This document shows positions 11,265 through 25,286 of a stretch of 64,000 bases of DNA, one piece after another. The first letter of the stretch is position 1; every line of letters starts with the position of its first letter. The DNA is from Dromaius novaehollandiae (lineage: Eukaryota; Chordata; Aves; Casuariiformes; Dromaiidae). The stretch covers positions 31,200,501 to 31,264,500 of the forward strand of contig NC_088106.1 of assembly GCF_036370855.1 (NCBI RefSeq), read 5' to 3'. Under the pieces are notes generated by a model. That model was not told where the DNA came from and ran no database searches. It saw only the letters and a list, made by a program, of their open reading frames with translations. The position numbers were made by a program, and so were the translations under genes.

Positions 11265-11274
11265 CCTATATAGG
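11265..11274 (-). promoter_or_regulatory. HDLBP: TATA box overlapping a CArG box (CCTATATAGG)
   Basis: CCTATATAGG is palindromic and matches both the CC(A/T)6GG serum response factor site and a TATA element. On the minus strand it sits about 80 nt upstream of a GTGAGT donor, leaving room for a start near 11240 and a short first exon. A CCAAT motif lies just upstream at 11286-11290. Assignment to HDLBP is an inference from orientation and position. Confidence 0.6.
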
Positions 11275-11899
11275 CCGGGCCGCTGCCAATCCCCGGGCCG
11301 CACGTCAGCGGGACATGCCCCTTCGCGGCCCGGCCGAGCCCCGGCGGCGGCAGGGCAGCGGCGGCGGCCCCCCGGCCTCCCATCCCCGCGGGGGGGGGAT
11401 CGGTGGCCGGCGCAGGGGGCTTTCACCCCCCCGCGAGGCGCCCAAACCTCGGCTCTTCTCCAGCCGCTGCTACAGCGAGGCCAGAGCCCGGCCTGAAATT
11501 GAGGACGGGTCTAAGCCAGGCCCAGGGGGCCCTATCCGGACCTGCGAAGGCACCCGGGGGTGTCGGACGGCACAAGAAGCAAACGCCTCTAGCCCTGCTC
11601 TCGGCACAGCGACGAACCGCAGCGGCTTAACGCGCCCCAAGTGTTTCTGGGCCCCCCAGCTGCGACCCGGGAGAAACCGAAGCCCGGAGCAGCGGCGGCA
11701 CCAAGCCCGCGACATCCCAATGACCTGCCCGAAATGGGGAGGCCCGGCTTTCCAGCGACCCTCGGCGCCGTGCCGGGCGCCGGCTCAACCCGCTGGCCAG
11801 GGCGGCAGATTACCGACACGGTTTTGCTCAGGCTCGTTTCAGGTTCAGTGAGCTGAACCGGCTCACAGGGGCTCCCACTAGTCTTAAAAGCACAGCTGA

Positions 11900-14800
11900 C
11901 AGGTGGCGAGCGACGAAAAAACCTGCGGTTCCTGCCAACCCCGGGGGAAAACCGGGGCTTGAGCCCGAGGAGGCCGCTGCCGGCGGCAAGGAAGGAGCTA
12001 CCTGATGCTGCGCTGGGGATGGGCGAAAGGGCAGGCTAAGGGGAGGATTAAAAAATCCCATGCAGAAAATACCCCTCTTTATCCTGACCTATAAACTAGG
12101 AAGGGGGAAGAGCAAAAGGAGGGAAAACACAAACCAGCAAGCACAACACCAGCACAACACCCTCTTTTCCTGGGGAGAGGCTGTTTATTAGTGTTTGTGC
12201 AACATAGATGTTTTTAATCATTAGGCCGGCACCCTCAGGGAACAGAGAGGAAAAAAAAAATCACATCAGTGCAAAAGAAAGTACACGGGATTTGAACCGA
12301 TTCTTGCATTAATATAGTCTCTGCTCATTTTCCTACATAAAATTAATGTTCCTCATCATTCATAACTTGCATTTAGACACTGGCAAACTAAATGCAACAA
12401 CCTGCTTTGTAGAGCTCTGACCACAGAAGTTTGAGGTCTTTGGAGTGACTGCTTTTGATTACACACAGTAATTTTTAGAGATATTCAGGTGATGTATTTA
12501 TGGAAACACGGATGGTATTTAGCCTTAGGTAAAATTATGATTACTTATTATTATTGAACGAGAGTAGATTTCTCTGGTTTTCCTCTTTTAAGCCTGCGGC
12601 TGGGAGGACATCGTTAAAGTACTCGAACTCTTTGCCACAAAAACAGCTTATCGCTGTGGATAAAAAATGTACCTGTGGGTGAAATGGGGAAGTATTTTAA
12701 ATGGAGGAGAGCAGCAGTCAAGAGCTGACACCCTGCCCAGGCACCAACACGATCCATCTTCTCTCTCCCTTCCAATCGCACAAGTTTGTTGGTCTCTACA
12801 ACGATGCTGCAGTAACCATCATCCTAAAAGCAGGCAATCACTGCTGCTATGGCATATATACTCTTAAGGCCTGCCTGAGGCTCCTCTGATGGAAAAATTA
12901 AAGAAACATCTAGGCTGTGGATGCCAGTGGCACCTGATGAGATAGAGATGAGCACGCTGGTGCCTGTTGAGCCAGAGATCCTTCTTGGCAAGTGCAAAAG
13001 CCGAGCTGTGGGGTCCCCAGGCAAACTGCAGCACCCTTAGACTTTGGACCCCTCTGCATCCAGGCAGCAGCTGCAAGGGGGACAAGGGGGTTGTAATTTG
13101 GGACTTGGACCTTAGCGCTGTCTAAACCTCATCCTAGGTGCCTGCTGCTTTTCTGGTGCTTTCCCTCTCTCCTGTTTATTCCCGTGGCGCAAGGCAAGCG
13201 GCCTCCTTTCAAAGCTCTAACCTCGCTGCACCCAATTAACTCCTGCGCGGGGAGGAACCGCCACTCGCCGTGCCGGGCGCCTGGGGAGCCTCGGAAAGCC
13301 CAGCCCGGAGCATCGGCCTGAAACACCACCGTCTTTCTCCCCACACTCCACCTCATTACCCGGCTCAGCAGGGGCCCTCTGCGGTTGTGCCTCTGGGACA
13401 ACCCGATGCCCCACTCCGGGGTGAAGCGTTGCTACAGCCACCGCGCGCGGGTGTTGCTAGGACATCACAGGCTATTTCTGGCTGTGTCCCACTCTATCCC
13501 TCCTCTCCAACGAGGCAATGGGGATGTGGGCAGAGAGGGGTCTGGAAAGGCTGCTTAGTACCTGGTCCAGCAACTCGCTCACGATGAGAGCAATCGCACA
13601 TCCAAAATAATAGAACAGAACGGATGCTTGTCACAGAGATGTGTAAAACACATCCAGGCACAAGGGTGTTTGGTAGCTGAGGAAAAGGGAGGCAGAAGAG
13701 AGCACCCAACCCCTCAACAAACACTCACGTGGCCTTCTTCTAGCACCCCGTATTTTGGCTATGCCAGGGCAGACCCTGGTTGCACCACTTGGAAAAGGAA
13801 ACCTCTTGGAAAGAGCACCAGCGCACCAAAATGTGATAGGAAAGGCGAAGGCTCGGACAACGCGCAGTTCCCGCAGCTTATTGAACCGGCAGCTCACGTT
13901 GCTGGGTTGAAGGAGGACACAGAAATGGGACCGGCAATAATATAAAACTCAAATGGAGATAAACCTAGCACTGAACAGATTTTGGGGTGTTTTTTTTTCT
14001 TTTTTTCTTTTTTTTTTTAGAACACACGATGGCCAGCCTGAAAGCACAGGTTGAGGGATCAAGAAGCTTTCCATAATCACACCACCCTAGGACTCCAGGA
14101 GAGGGAAGAGGAAACTTTCAGCTCCTTAAACCACTGCAGCAAAGCTCACGAAGTTTGGCCTATACTGGCACATTCACCCTCAGCTGAGCTGGGATTCTGC
14201 ACAGGGTTTCTTCTAGCCTGTTCTTACTTTCTGTTGTTATAAGAGATCCCTATTTTTCCTGCCAGAAATGGCAAGCCTTATTTGGAAAGCAACCCAAGTA
14301 TGCTTTAGTGTGCGCTGTGACTTTACTTCCTGTTATATATAACTCCAGATTTCTAAACCAGAATAAGCACCCTTTTTGTACTCTAGGTGCTTATTCCACA
14401 GCCTAAAGTCACGGAACACCACAAACTGCCCCTGGAAATATCTATCGCAGCACATCCCTCACCAACAGCATGAGAGAAAGAGGTGGGGGGGAAAGAGCTT
14501 TGGACCAGATACAAAAAAGTGGAAGAGGATTCAGGGTGAAGGGTACTGGCAAGCCAGAGAGTACCTGAGTTCTCGGCCAAGGAAAGCAAGATCTGCCTCT
14601 TGGCTCTGAAGCTATCACTAGGGCTTGCCATGGGATCTTCCAATAGAATATTTTTTATTTCTCCAGGAAAGCCTTTATTAAATTGGAGTTAAGGATCAGA
14701 TTATATAGATCATTCTGTTAAGAGAAGGAAAAGAAATGATCATAAAAATGACCAAAAGTGGGTACACATCCCATATGTCTCAGTGACTTTCAGATCAGAT

Positions 14801-17800
14801 TTGCTTCGTTTCCTAGGAGGAAGGAAACTTCCAGAGACGTGTAAGTCAGGGACCTCTTCCCCATTCATATATCATTACTAGTAAGAAAAGATTCTGTAGG
14901 CCCAGTTCTGCCCCCAGTTATGCGTACGCAACCCCACAATCTTCACGCATCCACTGTAAGTACCTGGAGAGTGGAGAACTGCTGGTACAAAGAGAAAAGT
15001 CTAGCAGAGCCCAGACACTAATGCCAACTCCAAATATTTAGTTACGTTGTGAACAAGGGGAGAGGTGCAGAAGGAAGATGTGCAACTGCACATGTTTGTC
15101 TCATGTAACCCAGGCGGTATAAGTAAGGGGTCCCAGGGGAGCGAGACACCATTCGCCTTGCTCTCCCGGTAGACCTCGGCTGTTGATGGAGGGCGAGCCT
15201 CCTGCACGAGCAGGGGAGCTGACTGGAGGCTGAAGAAAGGTAACTAACCTCAGCAGGCCTCTCAGGTTGAAGCGGTTGTTTAAGACTGATGTATTTCCTG
15301 GGCACTCTGACAATACAATTATGCAACTATCAGCTAGCAAACAGTGCATACACTGCCCTTCACAGACTATCAAAGTGCTGTATAAAGTGGGGTGATCAAA
15401 ACAGATGGGAAGAACAGGAGCAACTTATTGGTTTGGACAGAGTTCTAACGTGAACAAGTAGCATCAAGCCTCATGACGGCAGAGGGGAAAAGCAGCTAGT
15501 TAAGGGGTAAACATGCATGTTTTACACCAGGATACTGTGAAGAAATGAGGTTTAGTGGTTAATGCAGACAAACAAGTCAAGAGACGTAAGCTCCTCTCTT
15601 AGTTTTGCTGGTGATTTGCTGTCCTGACCACGGAACTTCTCCTGATTTCTCTGTTTCCCTAGCTGTACACACGCAATGGTCTTGATCGACTTTGCGAACT
15701 TCTTTTTTCATTTCAGGTTGTTCAGAATGCCGTGATCCTTGGAGGCCAGGTGCTATGGCAAAACAAATACCATTTCAGAGATGACGAAGAAAGTCAACGG
15801 ACAGTTAAATAAAATCAATCTAAAAGCAAAACAAAGCAAAAGCAGTCCTGCCACTTACATTGAGAGAGAAACTTGATTATGATTTTACCTGAACTTGGCT
15901 TTTAGGAGGAGCTAGCATTTCAAACAACCAAGAAAAAAAGTGATGAGATGTAAATAGAAATATTACATTCAGACTGAGAATGACTGAGGTGCATTTTCTG
16001 CCTATATTTCAAAGGTGGTTACCTATATTTCAAAGGCAAGTTAGAAAACTGAAAAGCTTGTCAGACTACAGAAAAGTTCAGGTCTTCTGCCTTTTGGAGC
16101 CAAAAAACACTTTAAGAGGAATACTTTTTAAACATGAAGGGCAAAGTGAAATAAAGTATCTTCCTGTGGTATGTTACATGTTTACAGTGAAGCAAAACAC
16201 TGGCTTGAGTCAAGAATGGGAGAAGAGATTCAGAAAATGAGCTCCCCAATATATCATTTGGGAAACTGTAATAGCATAGAGTGACGGGGGGTGTGTGTGA
16301 AATCACAGAAATTCAGAATATCTGGCATTTACGCTTTTATAGAATCACAAGATAATTCAGGCTGGAAGGGATCTCTGGGCTCCTAATCCAATCTCCTGCT
16401 CCAAGCAGGATCAGCAATGAGCTCAGACCAGGGTGTGCAGGGCTTACTCAAAAACCTCCAAAGAGGCACAAGCTCTTTGGGCAACCTGTTCCAATGCCTG
16501 ACTACTCTAACGGTGACAAAGGGTTTTTTCCAGTTGGAACTGCTTGTTTTGGCTGTTTTATGCTGATCTGACCATGCTTTTTCATTTAATTACCACGCTG
16601 TGTGCTCATCTTACACAGGTACCGTCAGAGTGGTGCTGCAGCACTGTTCTTCTCTGTTCAACCAGCACTGCAGGAAAGAAAAGAATTCTCCCACCAACAA
16701 TTAGCCGAAAGCTGTATTTCAAAGGCTGTTTGGATACTTGCAGTTAAATATCACAGTTACCCAAGAAGTGAGGATTAGGAGATCTCAACGAACAAAGCAT
16801 GCACTATTTCCTTTCTAGCCTTCAAAAGGAAACTTTCACTTCACCCTCCTTTGGCTACTTGGGTTGGATTCTTTTGTTTACCTTTTCAGTGTCTCTTGTT
16901 CCCTCTCCCTTGGCAATTGCAATTTAAAATGAACATGTGGCATTAAAAAAAAAAAAATGTTGCCAGAAGCTCTCATGCACCACATATCACATAGCTTGGA
17001 AATAGAAGGGACAAGCAAGCCCTGAACTTGCCCTTTTTTGCATTACCCATCATGTATTTAGGAAATTAAAAGCTTACCCTGTCCCTTAGCTTAAATCTGC
17101 CACTGTGCTCCCTGATACACTCCTACAGGTACTCTCAGGCTGATGCTTTGCAGGGCAGAATTTGAGTACCTGCTTACCACAATTTATAGAGATGACAATC
17201 ACTCCTTTTCACAGAGGCTTAGTTTAGGTAAACAGATGTAGCAAATGAAAAAAAATTAAGAAAACTGGCAAAAAAATAAATGAGACAGCCCAACTAACAT
17301 TATTTACAGGGGAAGGGAGTGTGACGCGGAAGGGATTTGCAATTTAAGCATGGAAACTGCAAGCAGACACAGAGTTTTTATTTTTAATCCTGTTTAGCTA
17401 CTTTTATTCCAAGTCTTGCACAGAAAAGCCTAAGCAAGGTTGCTCCTGGCTCCTTGAAAGATTTTCAAGGTTACTCAGCTACTAATATTTATTGGATAAC
17501 GAAGACTTAAGGGAACGCTGGAACTCCATTTTTATAAACTTTATACGTTCTCTGGTATGCTTTTCTTGGAGTTCCAGTGCCCCAAGCCACGTGACTCCAC
17601 AAGACTCTCCCATTTTGCGGATTTTTTTTTTTTTTTTTAATTTCTATCTTTTGGTTACAATGAACAATTTGAAAATACGAGCCATAAAAGTTGCATCATT
17701 AGGATGAATAAAAGCCCCCAAAGAAGGAACAACATAATTAGACTTGCAGGGAGGCTAATGATTTGCTCGTAGAGGGAATAATTTAAAATCGCAGAAATCT

Positions 17801-20800
17801 TCAGTTTGGCAACAATTCCTCTGAAAAAGCAATAAAGTCGGTATCTGATCACAACTGCCATTTTTAAAAAAAGTGATGATAGGACCCTAGCTATTTAAGC
17901 ACTGCCTTCCCTTTGTCCTATTCATAGCACATGCAACAGGGGCTCAACATATCCACAGACAAGCACTAATTCCTAATCTCTACTAGGCCAAGCAAATGGC
18001 TCTTCGTGTGTTAGGCAGAATTACATCACGGTGATCTAAACTGACAGTGAAAAAACCAGACAGTCTTCTCGTCCAAATCTGCAAGGCCATTCTAAGCCTG
18101 CAATGAAAGGAGAGCGAGAGAGGTAGGGAGAACAGAGTAAAGCCATTTCCACCGGTTGCTACAAATAATATTATTTTATGCTTAAAACCTCTTTCGATAA
18201 CGGAATCATTTCCAGTTCCACCCTGCTCATCTTCAGGTTTGCTTTGGAATTAGAAGGGTGTAGGTGCCATTTTAGGTAGCAATTTTTTGCTTTGATACTT
18301 CAGGCCTTACAGTCCTCCGCCCACGCGCTGTTGTCGTCTCTCCTCGAATAACAGAGGCGCCCAGAGCAGCAAGAGCTTTCAAATATAACTGAGGGGTTAA
18401 AATTTCTTACATTTCCAAGAACTCAGGAACTTCTCTAAACACTTGCCATTTGCTCTCTTCCAGCCACAGCTCTGCCTCAATCAACAGAGCCAGCAACTCC
18501 ACATTTTAATTTCATGAAACTATTTATAAGAGCAGGCATAGGACTTAGGTTTTTTTTTTAATTATTTTAACTTCCCCCCTGTTATTTAACCAGTTCTACT
18601 TTTGAGCAGTAGTCGCATATTTACATCATGCTATCCTCCAGGGATTGAAAGGGTCTCTATAAACCCACGCAACTAATTTTAAGGAGACTGTAGCAACTGC
18701 TAAGATATTCATGGTGAAGATACAAGCATATGCAACAACAGGCCAACTGTAACACTTTTTTTTCTCCCTCCTCACCCCACCTGCTCTGAGTTGTTCTCCT
18801 TGGCTTTCCTTTCTCCTGCTCCACCACAGGGTTACGTTCTGCTTTATCACTTAAACAGAGATAACAGCAAGCTTACTTTCAGCCATGCAGGGGAAACAAT
18901 CAGAGCCTGGTTTCCAAAGAGCAGAGCACCGCTCGCCTCTCCACGAAGGGCAGGGGAGGTCGGAAAACCCACAGAGCCTCCAGCGCCCGCTGGGGAGAGA
19001 CAAACACCCCCGGCTCCTCCGCTCCTGGCCAAGGTTGCGGCAGGGACAAGCAGGAACGAAACCAGTTCAACAGCTCCTGGCCTCTCATCCCAGTGGGACT
19101 TTCTGTGGCTTCACCTCTGTCCCTTCCAGTGTCAACTCCAATCCTTAATCTCCTCTCTCATGGCCGTATCTGTCCCATGCCCTATGTCCCTGTTCCTACC
19201 ATACAGCCTGCCCTACGCTTTGCTTGTCACTCACCTTTGGCAAATATCCAGTTTATTTTGCGAAATAGCCAGTTTAATTTACGGCACCCGGAAACATGGG
19301 GATAATACCACGGGAAGAGAACCAAGTGGTCCTACAGGTGGAACCATCTGCATTGAGCAACGGACATCAAAGCATCCACTGTTCCTCTAAGAGAGGCGTC
19401 CAGGGATTTTTCAGACAGTGCACTGCAAAGTCATTGCAAAAACAGGCAACCAAAACCAGCAGGGAGGGGAAAGCTTTTTGAAAGCTAGCCCCACCTGCCT
19501 CAAATGATATTTATTAGGAGAAATGAGGCCAGTGACCTTCCTTTAAGACACAAGTCCCGATGTGGACCTTATCACCTGGTCTGTGCAGGGGTCAGAAAGC
19601 ACTTCCATGGGCTTCGACAGAGACACCACCAAGAACTTATCAGCTTAACACTGCAAGGAAAAGGCACCAAGCTGAGCAGCAACAGCCAAAACACTACAGG
19701 ATTCAAAGTTCTTCCCTCCCCTAAGTCAACAATTAGTTGCTTGGATTTAGGACCACAAAATATGTAGCTAAAACACAGCAGTACTGTATAGATCAAGAAA
19801 ATGGCACTCATTTCCAGAAGCTTTCATTCATGGATGTTCCCTGTGCAGATACAAACATACTAGTACTAGTTATGTGTATGGATGCTCTTTGTGCTTACTG
19901 GAAGCATCCAGAGTTGTGACATATGGTTACATGCAAGCCACTTGTGGAGATGTTAGCTTGTTTTCTTTTCTTTAATGCTAAATAAATCTACCAGCTCCAT
20001 CCAAATGCAGTTCCAAAATGGTTCTTTCCCAACAGCACAAAATCCTTAGAAAAGGAGACAGAATTGCTGCTGGAAAGCATCCCCAGACGTTGCACTGCTG
20101 AACGTACAAGAATCTGGTAATACTTTCATTTTGCATCACCAAATAAATCCATCTCATTTTACAATTAAATTAAGCACCACTGTTTAAGAGAGGTTGCATG
20201 AATATTACCAAGCTATTCAACAGTTTCAAAGTTTTCCTGTGAATCTTCAGTTCTTTGTTTCTTGCAAGTACTGAACCAATCCCTTCGCTTCTTCTAGCGC
20301 TGTTTTTCTACAGAAGTTAAACTTGGTGTGATTTCCTCTGAGCACCTCTTTTGCTTTTGTCTTTTCACCCAGGTCTCTCTCCATTTTTCTGCTAGCTGCT
20401 TTGCAAGCATCTCTTTTGTGGCTCCAGTTGGACATAGCTCCTTCGCTCAGCCTCGGCGGCTCACAAAAGAGTGACATGCTTCCGCCGCTGCCTCAGCAAC
20501 CCAGCCAGCCCTTGCGGTACGTGGAGCTGCGACCAAGGCCAGCCCTCCGCCCCAGCGCGCCCTGCTCGACCCGCCTGCCGCTCACCTCGGCGCAGGGCTC
20601 CCCCGCGGCACCGGCTTCACGCTTTGCTCCTGCCGAGGTTTCTTCTCCAGTCCAACGGCTGCCAAAAGCGCAATTAAAGAGACTCGAGCCAATTTCGCTT
20701 TGGCAAGAGCATTGCTAGGAACATGATAAGCCCGATGACAAGTTTTGGGGGTTTTTTTCCCCCTTTTCCCTCCCCCTCTCCCCATCCAAATACCACTACA

Positions 20801-23800
20801 CTACCAGTTTGCTTAAAGTAGCAAGAAGAAATCCAACTGGCTTTCTTACACAGATGCAAGCACATAAGTAAACTGCCCCACACACACCTATTTTGGAGGA
20901 GCTACCTGTCCACCCCATCACCTTTGCAGAAGCAGCATATTTAACCTTCCTAAAACACAAGACAAAATAAAATTACAGTATGCTTAGATAAAGCCAACAC
21001 ATTTTTTGACTCAGCTGAACTCAAGAAGTTACCATTATAAGGCATGAATGTATCTAAGCTATTTACACTTCTAATATATCTACTAACAGTTTTCAAAATA
21101 TTATTAGACAACCTCAAAACTTCACAGATCTACCAGATGCAAGATTCAGCAAAATTGTACCAGTAGTGAAAGACAAGGAGGTCCACCAGCAAGTTCAAAG
21201 GAAAGTATCCTGATTACATTACAGCTGCTAGAAAGGATGCTGGTATTTCTGTGAGACTGCTGGGAAAACACCAGAGCCTACGTAGTTGGAAACACTATTA
21301 AAAAAAAAAAATCACCTAAATGAAGGAAAACAGAACCACTTCAACTTGAACAGAGACAGGTTTCTTATGAAATAAAAGAAATCCAGCACACTCAGCACAG
21401 CCTGACTACTTTTCCTTGTTAGAATTAAATCCTTAAACCCAGAAATCTTCCAGCAACCCAAGGTCTTTTATACACATAAAACATTCTAAATAAAGAAGCC
21501 TTTTTTTTTTTTGGCTAGAACTTTTCCTCCTTATTTATTGATACATCTTTCTTCAGCCCTCCATAACGTGAGACTCTTTCACTGAAGTCACATCATGGGA
21601 GCTATGGGATGTTAGCTCATAGAAGGAAGATGGGGAAAAAGGTCACTAGAATTGTGAAGCACACAGGAGTTTTCCATTTAAAATGGTAATGTAACTCATG
21701 AGACTCAAACAGCAGATTTTTAGGACATAAACAGTCCTTCTTTTAAAGCTAAAGGACAGCTAAATAAAGCCACAAGCTGAATTCTCTCAGGTATAAGCCC
21801 ACAACCAGGATAAGCCTGTAACCCAAAATTCTTCTTCTAAAACTAGGAATTTCTGAAGTGAAAAAGGCACTTGAAACAAGCCCTAGAACAGAAAACAGGA
21901 TGCTAGCCTCTTGCATGGGCTACCAGCCTAGTATGAGCCCCCCAGGTGATGAGACCAGCTCTGAAGGTCTCTTCAGCTCCTCTGTAATTCCCTCTCAACG
22001 GGTCCCATCCAACCAGGACCCTCCCTTCCACTCCAGATGGAGTCTCACAGCCCATAATAAATAGCACAGCCTCCCAGTAACATGGAATAGCTTCTAGATC
22101 CGCAGCTGGGTTTTACTCTCCTATCTCTTCTTTATCGATTTTGGTATTTTAGTATGAATAACACCTACTTAATTCTTGCACAGACCATGTTGCAAAAGTT
22201 TTATAGGCTCTGGGACTCTTCGTAATGCACTCCTTGACAAGTTAGACTTGTTATATCCTGGGCAAACATGCCTTCCTCAGCCCACTTTAAAAACCCCTGT
22301 CGCAACCACTTCGGTGGCGCATGCCCTTGTCAGGATTATAACAGCATTTCCACAAGGGTAATGCTCCAGAGAGTACGCCATTATTGTGTTTTATCCACAG
22401 GCTGCTAAAAGGCTTGCATTTCTTGTTATGGTGTCTTACCAGACCGCACCTGGGTGCCTAGTCCTGCTAAGAACGAGACTGATGCTCTGTAGTTTCTCTC
22501 TTTCTGGCTGCTAGGAAAGTGCGAAGGCAGTTTTCTAGACCTTGTCCTTACTGCTTGCCAGTTTCTAAACCCGCAAGGACACTTGCCAGAGTCTTGCTAT
22601 TTCCCTTCAAGGTTCACTTTATAAGCTTTTCACAGCATACTCTTGAATACTAAACAAGGCTGAACCACTGTTGAACCACATTTTTAACAGAAAGAAACAA
22701 TGTTTTCATATAAACCTGATATTCTACAGAAATTGTTGGTTCGAATAGTCAGATACCCTCCCAGCCACGATGACCGAACTTTTTTGGCCACACACTCACA
22801 TTCAGTTTGAACACGAAGAAACTGTGGCCTGGTCTCAGTGCCACCATTTGCTATTCTAACCATTTTGACTGGTAGTACCTGGGTGAATTCCCAAAATACT
22901 CACAGTAGTACAACCCTCAGTGCATTCGTACCAGCTTAGCATGCTTCTGTACGCAAAGCAAAATGCCCATATTGGGAATGGCGGTATCAATTCAAACATT
23001 TTAACTGATAAAAAAACATTACAATCTACATTGAAAGGACGTGAACCAAACCTGCTGGCGCATCTGAGACAGCTCTCCACATTGATACCTGAGATGGCTA
23101 CAAAATTCAAAGTTACAGATCTCTCTTCTACTGGACCATACTGTCTTCATTAGCAGCTTAATGTGAATTGAAAGAAAGACTAGCTAATTGACTAAGAGCA
23201 ACTGCTGTTATTCAATTAAAAATAAGTTACTATGGTTATCATGTTGCTGGTATAAACTCATTCCAATCCAGGATCACAAGGAACTCTCTTCCCTTTCCTC
23301 TCACCTCCTCCTTGATCATCCTAGTCTAGAAAAAGGAAGACCAATGAAAAAGTGGGAACATAAAAACCTTAATAAAAGGTAGAGTCATAAAGTCTTCACC
23401 ATTTCCAGTATGACCGAGGGAGGGGAGGGAAAGAGGACAAGAAATCAGCTTAACTTGCAACAAAGAACTAGACAGGAGCGTGCATGTTGCACTAGCCAGA
23501 GTGAAACTCTGGAACAATTTATACAGGATAAATACAAAGCACTCTTCCTCAACTGCTTCTTAGAAACCATTTAGAAAAGCTCCTTCAGAGAACAATCTAG
23601 GCCTACTAAATTCTGCCGCAATGGCAAAGCGCACACTAGAAAATCACAATGCCCCTTCCAGCCCTAGCTTGTAGGCCTCCGGATACCATTACCTCCATGT
23701 CTAGAGCTTTTCCTGTGTCTCTCATTCTGATCTGTGAAAAACTATACAATAGTGGGCTTTAGGGAAGGAAAAGGATTGAGAATGTGAGTAACCCTGCCTA

Positions 23801-24700
23801 CGATTTGGGCCGTCTTGCATTAAATTCTTTGTACAAACAGGAAGATTGTTGTTTCTAACAGCTTAAATCTAAACAAAGGTCTGCAGATATGGAGCTTTGA
23901 CAGACATACAGCTACAGATTATGTTACTGCTTCCTTTCCTGCCCTGCCTCTGATGTATATTCCTGTACCAGAGGCAGGGATATCCAATTCACCTGTGAAT
24001 CTATACCTGGACCATCAGTGTTCAGTCCAGGTTGGAAAAAACCAAACCAAACCAAAAAAAAAACCCACACACAAACAAAAAAAAGCCCCCCAAAACAAGA
24101 AGAGGAAGGTGTTACACTGTTAAAATGTCTTCTGGCTGACAAAAAACAGTCAGCATAACTCAGAGCAAAGGTATGGGAAATGGAGACTAATGCATCGGGC
24201 AGCAGCTTCCCATACCTTACTAAACAGAAAATATGCAATAAAGCAATATAGCGCATACCAATGTACAAATTTTTCTCTCTCTTTACACAGCATTATAGAA
24301 AAAGAAGTGATTCTCAAACTCCTTCGGACAGTGAATGTTTTTAATCTTCACTTCCCAGGCAGAGAGCTGTGGATCTGCATTCAACTCCTAGATTTTGAAC
24401 TAGAGGTATGAATTCAAGGTCCTCGCTCGTCTTATCAGCTAAGAGCAAACCACTGCTGCTATTACTCAGGCTGCCAGAACAACCTGTCCTCTTGCTCCTT
24501 GCCTTTCGGCTCTTGCCAGCCGGGGATCCCTCCTGCTGCCATTTGGGAAGGCCAGCACGGGGAGAGCTGTTTGTCACGGGCCAAATTACTTCATCTGCAG
24601 CCAAGCCTGGCCCAGGCATCACCAACTCCTTGCGCTTAACCCTGCTCAGCGCAGCTCGATTGCTGGATCACCCTGCTCTATAAATAACCCGCAATAAAAT
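11900..24700. other. Long non-coding stretch between CpG islands 1 and 2
   Basis: It would be intron 1 of an HDLBP transcript starting at the 25-kb island, or intergenic if only the 11-kb promoter is used. I recognise one CR1 fragment (16326-16543), short A- or T-rich tracts, an A/C-rich simple stretch near 24031-24095 and a 15-bp duplication at 16001-16036. No coding exon could be supported; open frames are short and unrelated to known families. Confidence 0.6.
16326..16543 (-). mobile_element. CR1 LINE 3'-end fragment
   Basis: On the plus strand it reads as the reverse complement of the CR1 3' region: TAGAATCACAAGATAATTCAGGCTGGAAGGGATCT and so on in diverged form, then a CCAATCTCCTGCTCCAAGCAGG block and GGGCAACCTGTTCCAATGCC. 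Only the 3' part is present, the usual 5'-truncated pattern. It is clearly diverged from typical avian CR1, so old. Confidence 0.88.
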
Positions 24701-24886
24701 TATATTGTGGGGCTCGGCCAAGGAGCGATCCAGCAAAGAGGCAGCATTTCCCCGCTGCCACACGGCAACGCTCGGCTCTGCCCGGAGGGCCAAGGGCGGA
24801 AACCCTGCTCCAGCGCAGCCCCTCGCCGGGAACACCCTCCGCTTGCCCGGCGGGGAGGGCGGCGGGCGGCGAGGGGAAGCGGGCCA

Positions 24887-24893
24887 TGACTCA
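24887..24893. promoter_or_regulatory. AP-1 motif TGACTCA
   Basis: A consensus AP-1 heptamer within ATGACTCAT, at the edge of CpG island 2 in GC-rich DNA. A motif match alone; occupancy unknown. Confidence 0.45.
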
Positions 24894-25144
24894 TGCCTTT
24901 TCCCTTGCCCCGGCTACCACCGGGGCGCTGCCCGCCGCCGCCGCCGCCACCGCAGGGCGGGGAGCCTCTCCCGGCGGCGGGGGAGCCCCTCCGCGCCCCT
25001 CCGCCCCGCCGTCTCGATGGTAAGGGCAGCAGGGGGCCGCCTCGGCGGCACGTGGCCCACCCCGCGCCAATCGCAAGGGCCGCGACCATAGAGCGAAACG
25101 GGGCGCCCGCTAGACATTCCGCCCTCGGAGCCCGTCTCTCTGCT

Positions 25145-25156
25145 GCCGCCATCTTG
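25145..25156 (-). promoter_or_regulatory. YY1-type initiator element, copy 1
   Basis: GCCGCCATCTTG on plus, CAAGATGGCGGC on minus, the strong YY1 element found at or just downstream of CpG-promoter start sites. In that orientation it would accompany minus-strand transcription. Confidence 0.6.
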
Positions 25157-25286
25157 TCGGAGGAAGCGGAGCCCACCCGGCCGCAGAGCCGGGCCCCGCT
25201 GCCCCGTCCCTCTTACCTGAGGCGCCCCCCACCCCCCGCCGCCCCCCCGCGCGGCTTCCGCCGCCGGGCGCCGGGCACGGTTTTAC

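Larger units (their letters stand above)
9200..11900. promoter_or_regulatory. CpG island 1, candidate proximal HDLBP promoter region
   Basis: Dense CpG, Sp1-type GC boxes (two identical copies at 9633-9668), a CCG tract at 11069-11092 and the TATA/CArG element at 11265-11274 mark an active-type promoter island. Its position just upstream of the HDLBP start-codon exon, with a minus-strand TATA and donor, suggests transcription towards HDLBP. Boundaries are estimated by eye. Confidence 0.8.

Noticed and set aside
9248-11851. Long open frames in CpG island 1 on both strands
   Set aside because: They overlap one another in several frames, are low-complexity Pro/Arg/Ala/Gly and come from GC-rich DNA lacking stop codons; no domain is recognisable.
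12283-12300. Minus-strand GGTTCAAATCC resembling a tRNA T-loop (B box)
   Set aside because: The T stem has a mismatch, and no D arm, anticodon arm or pairing acceptor stem could be built from the preceding 70 nt.
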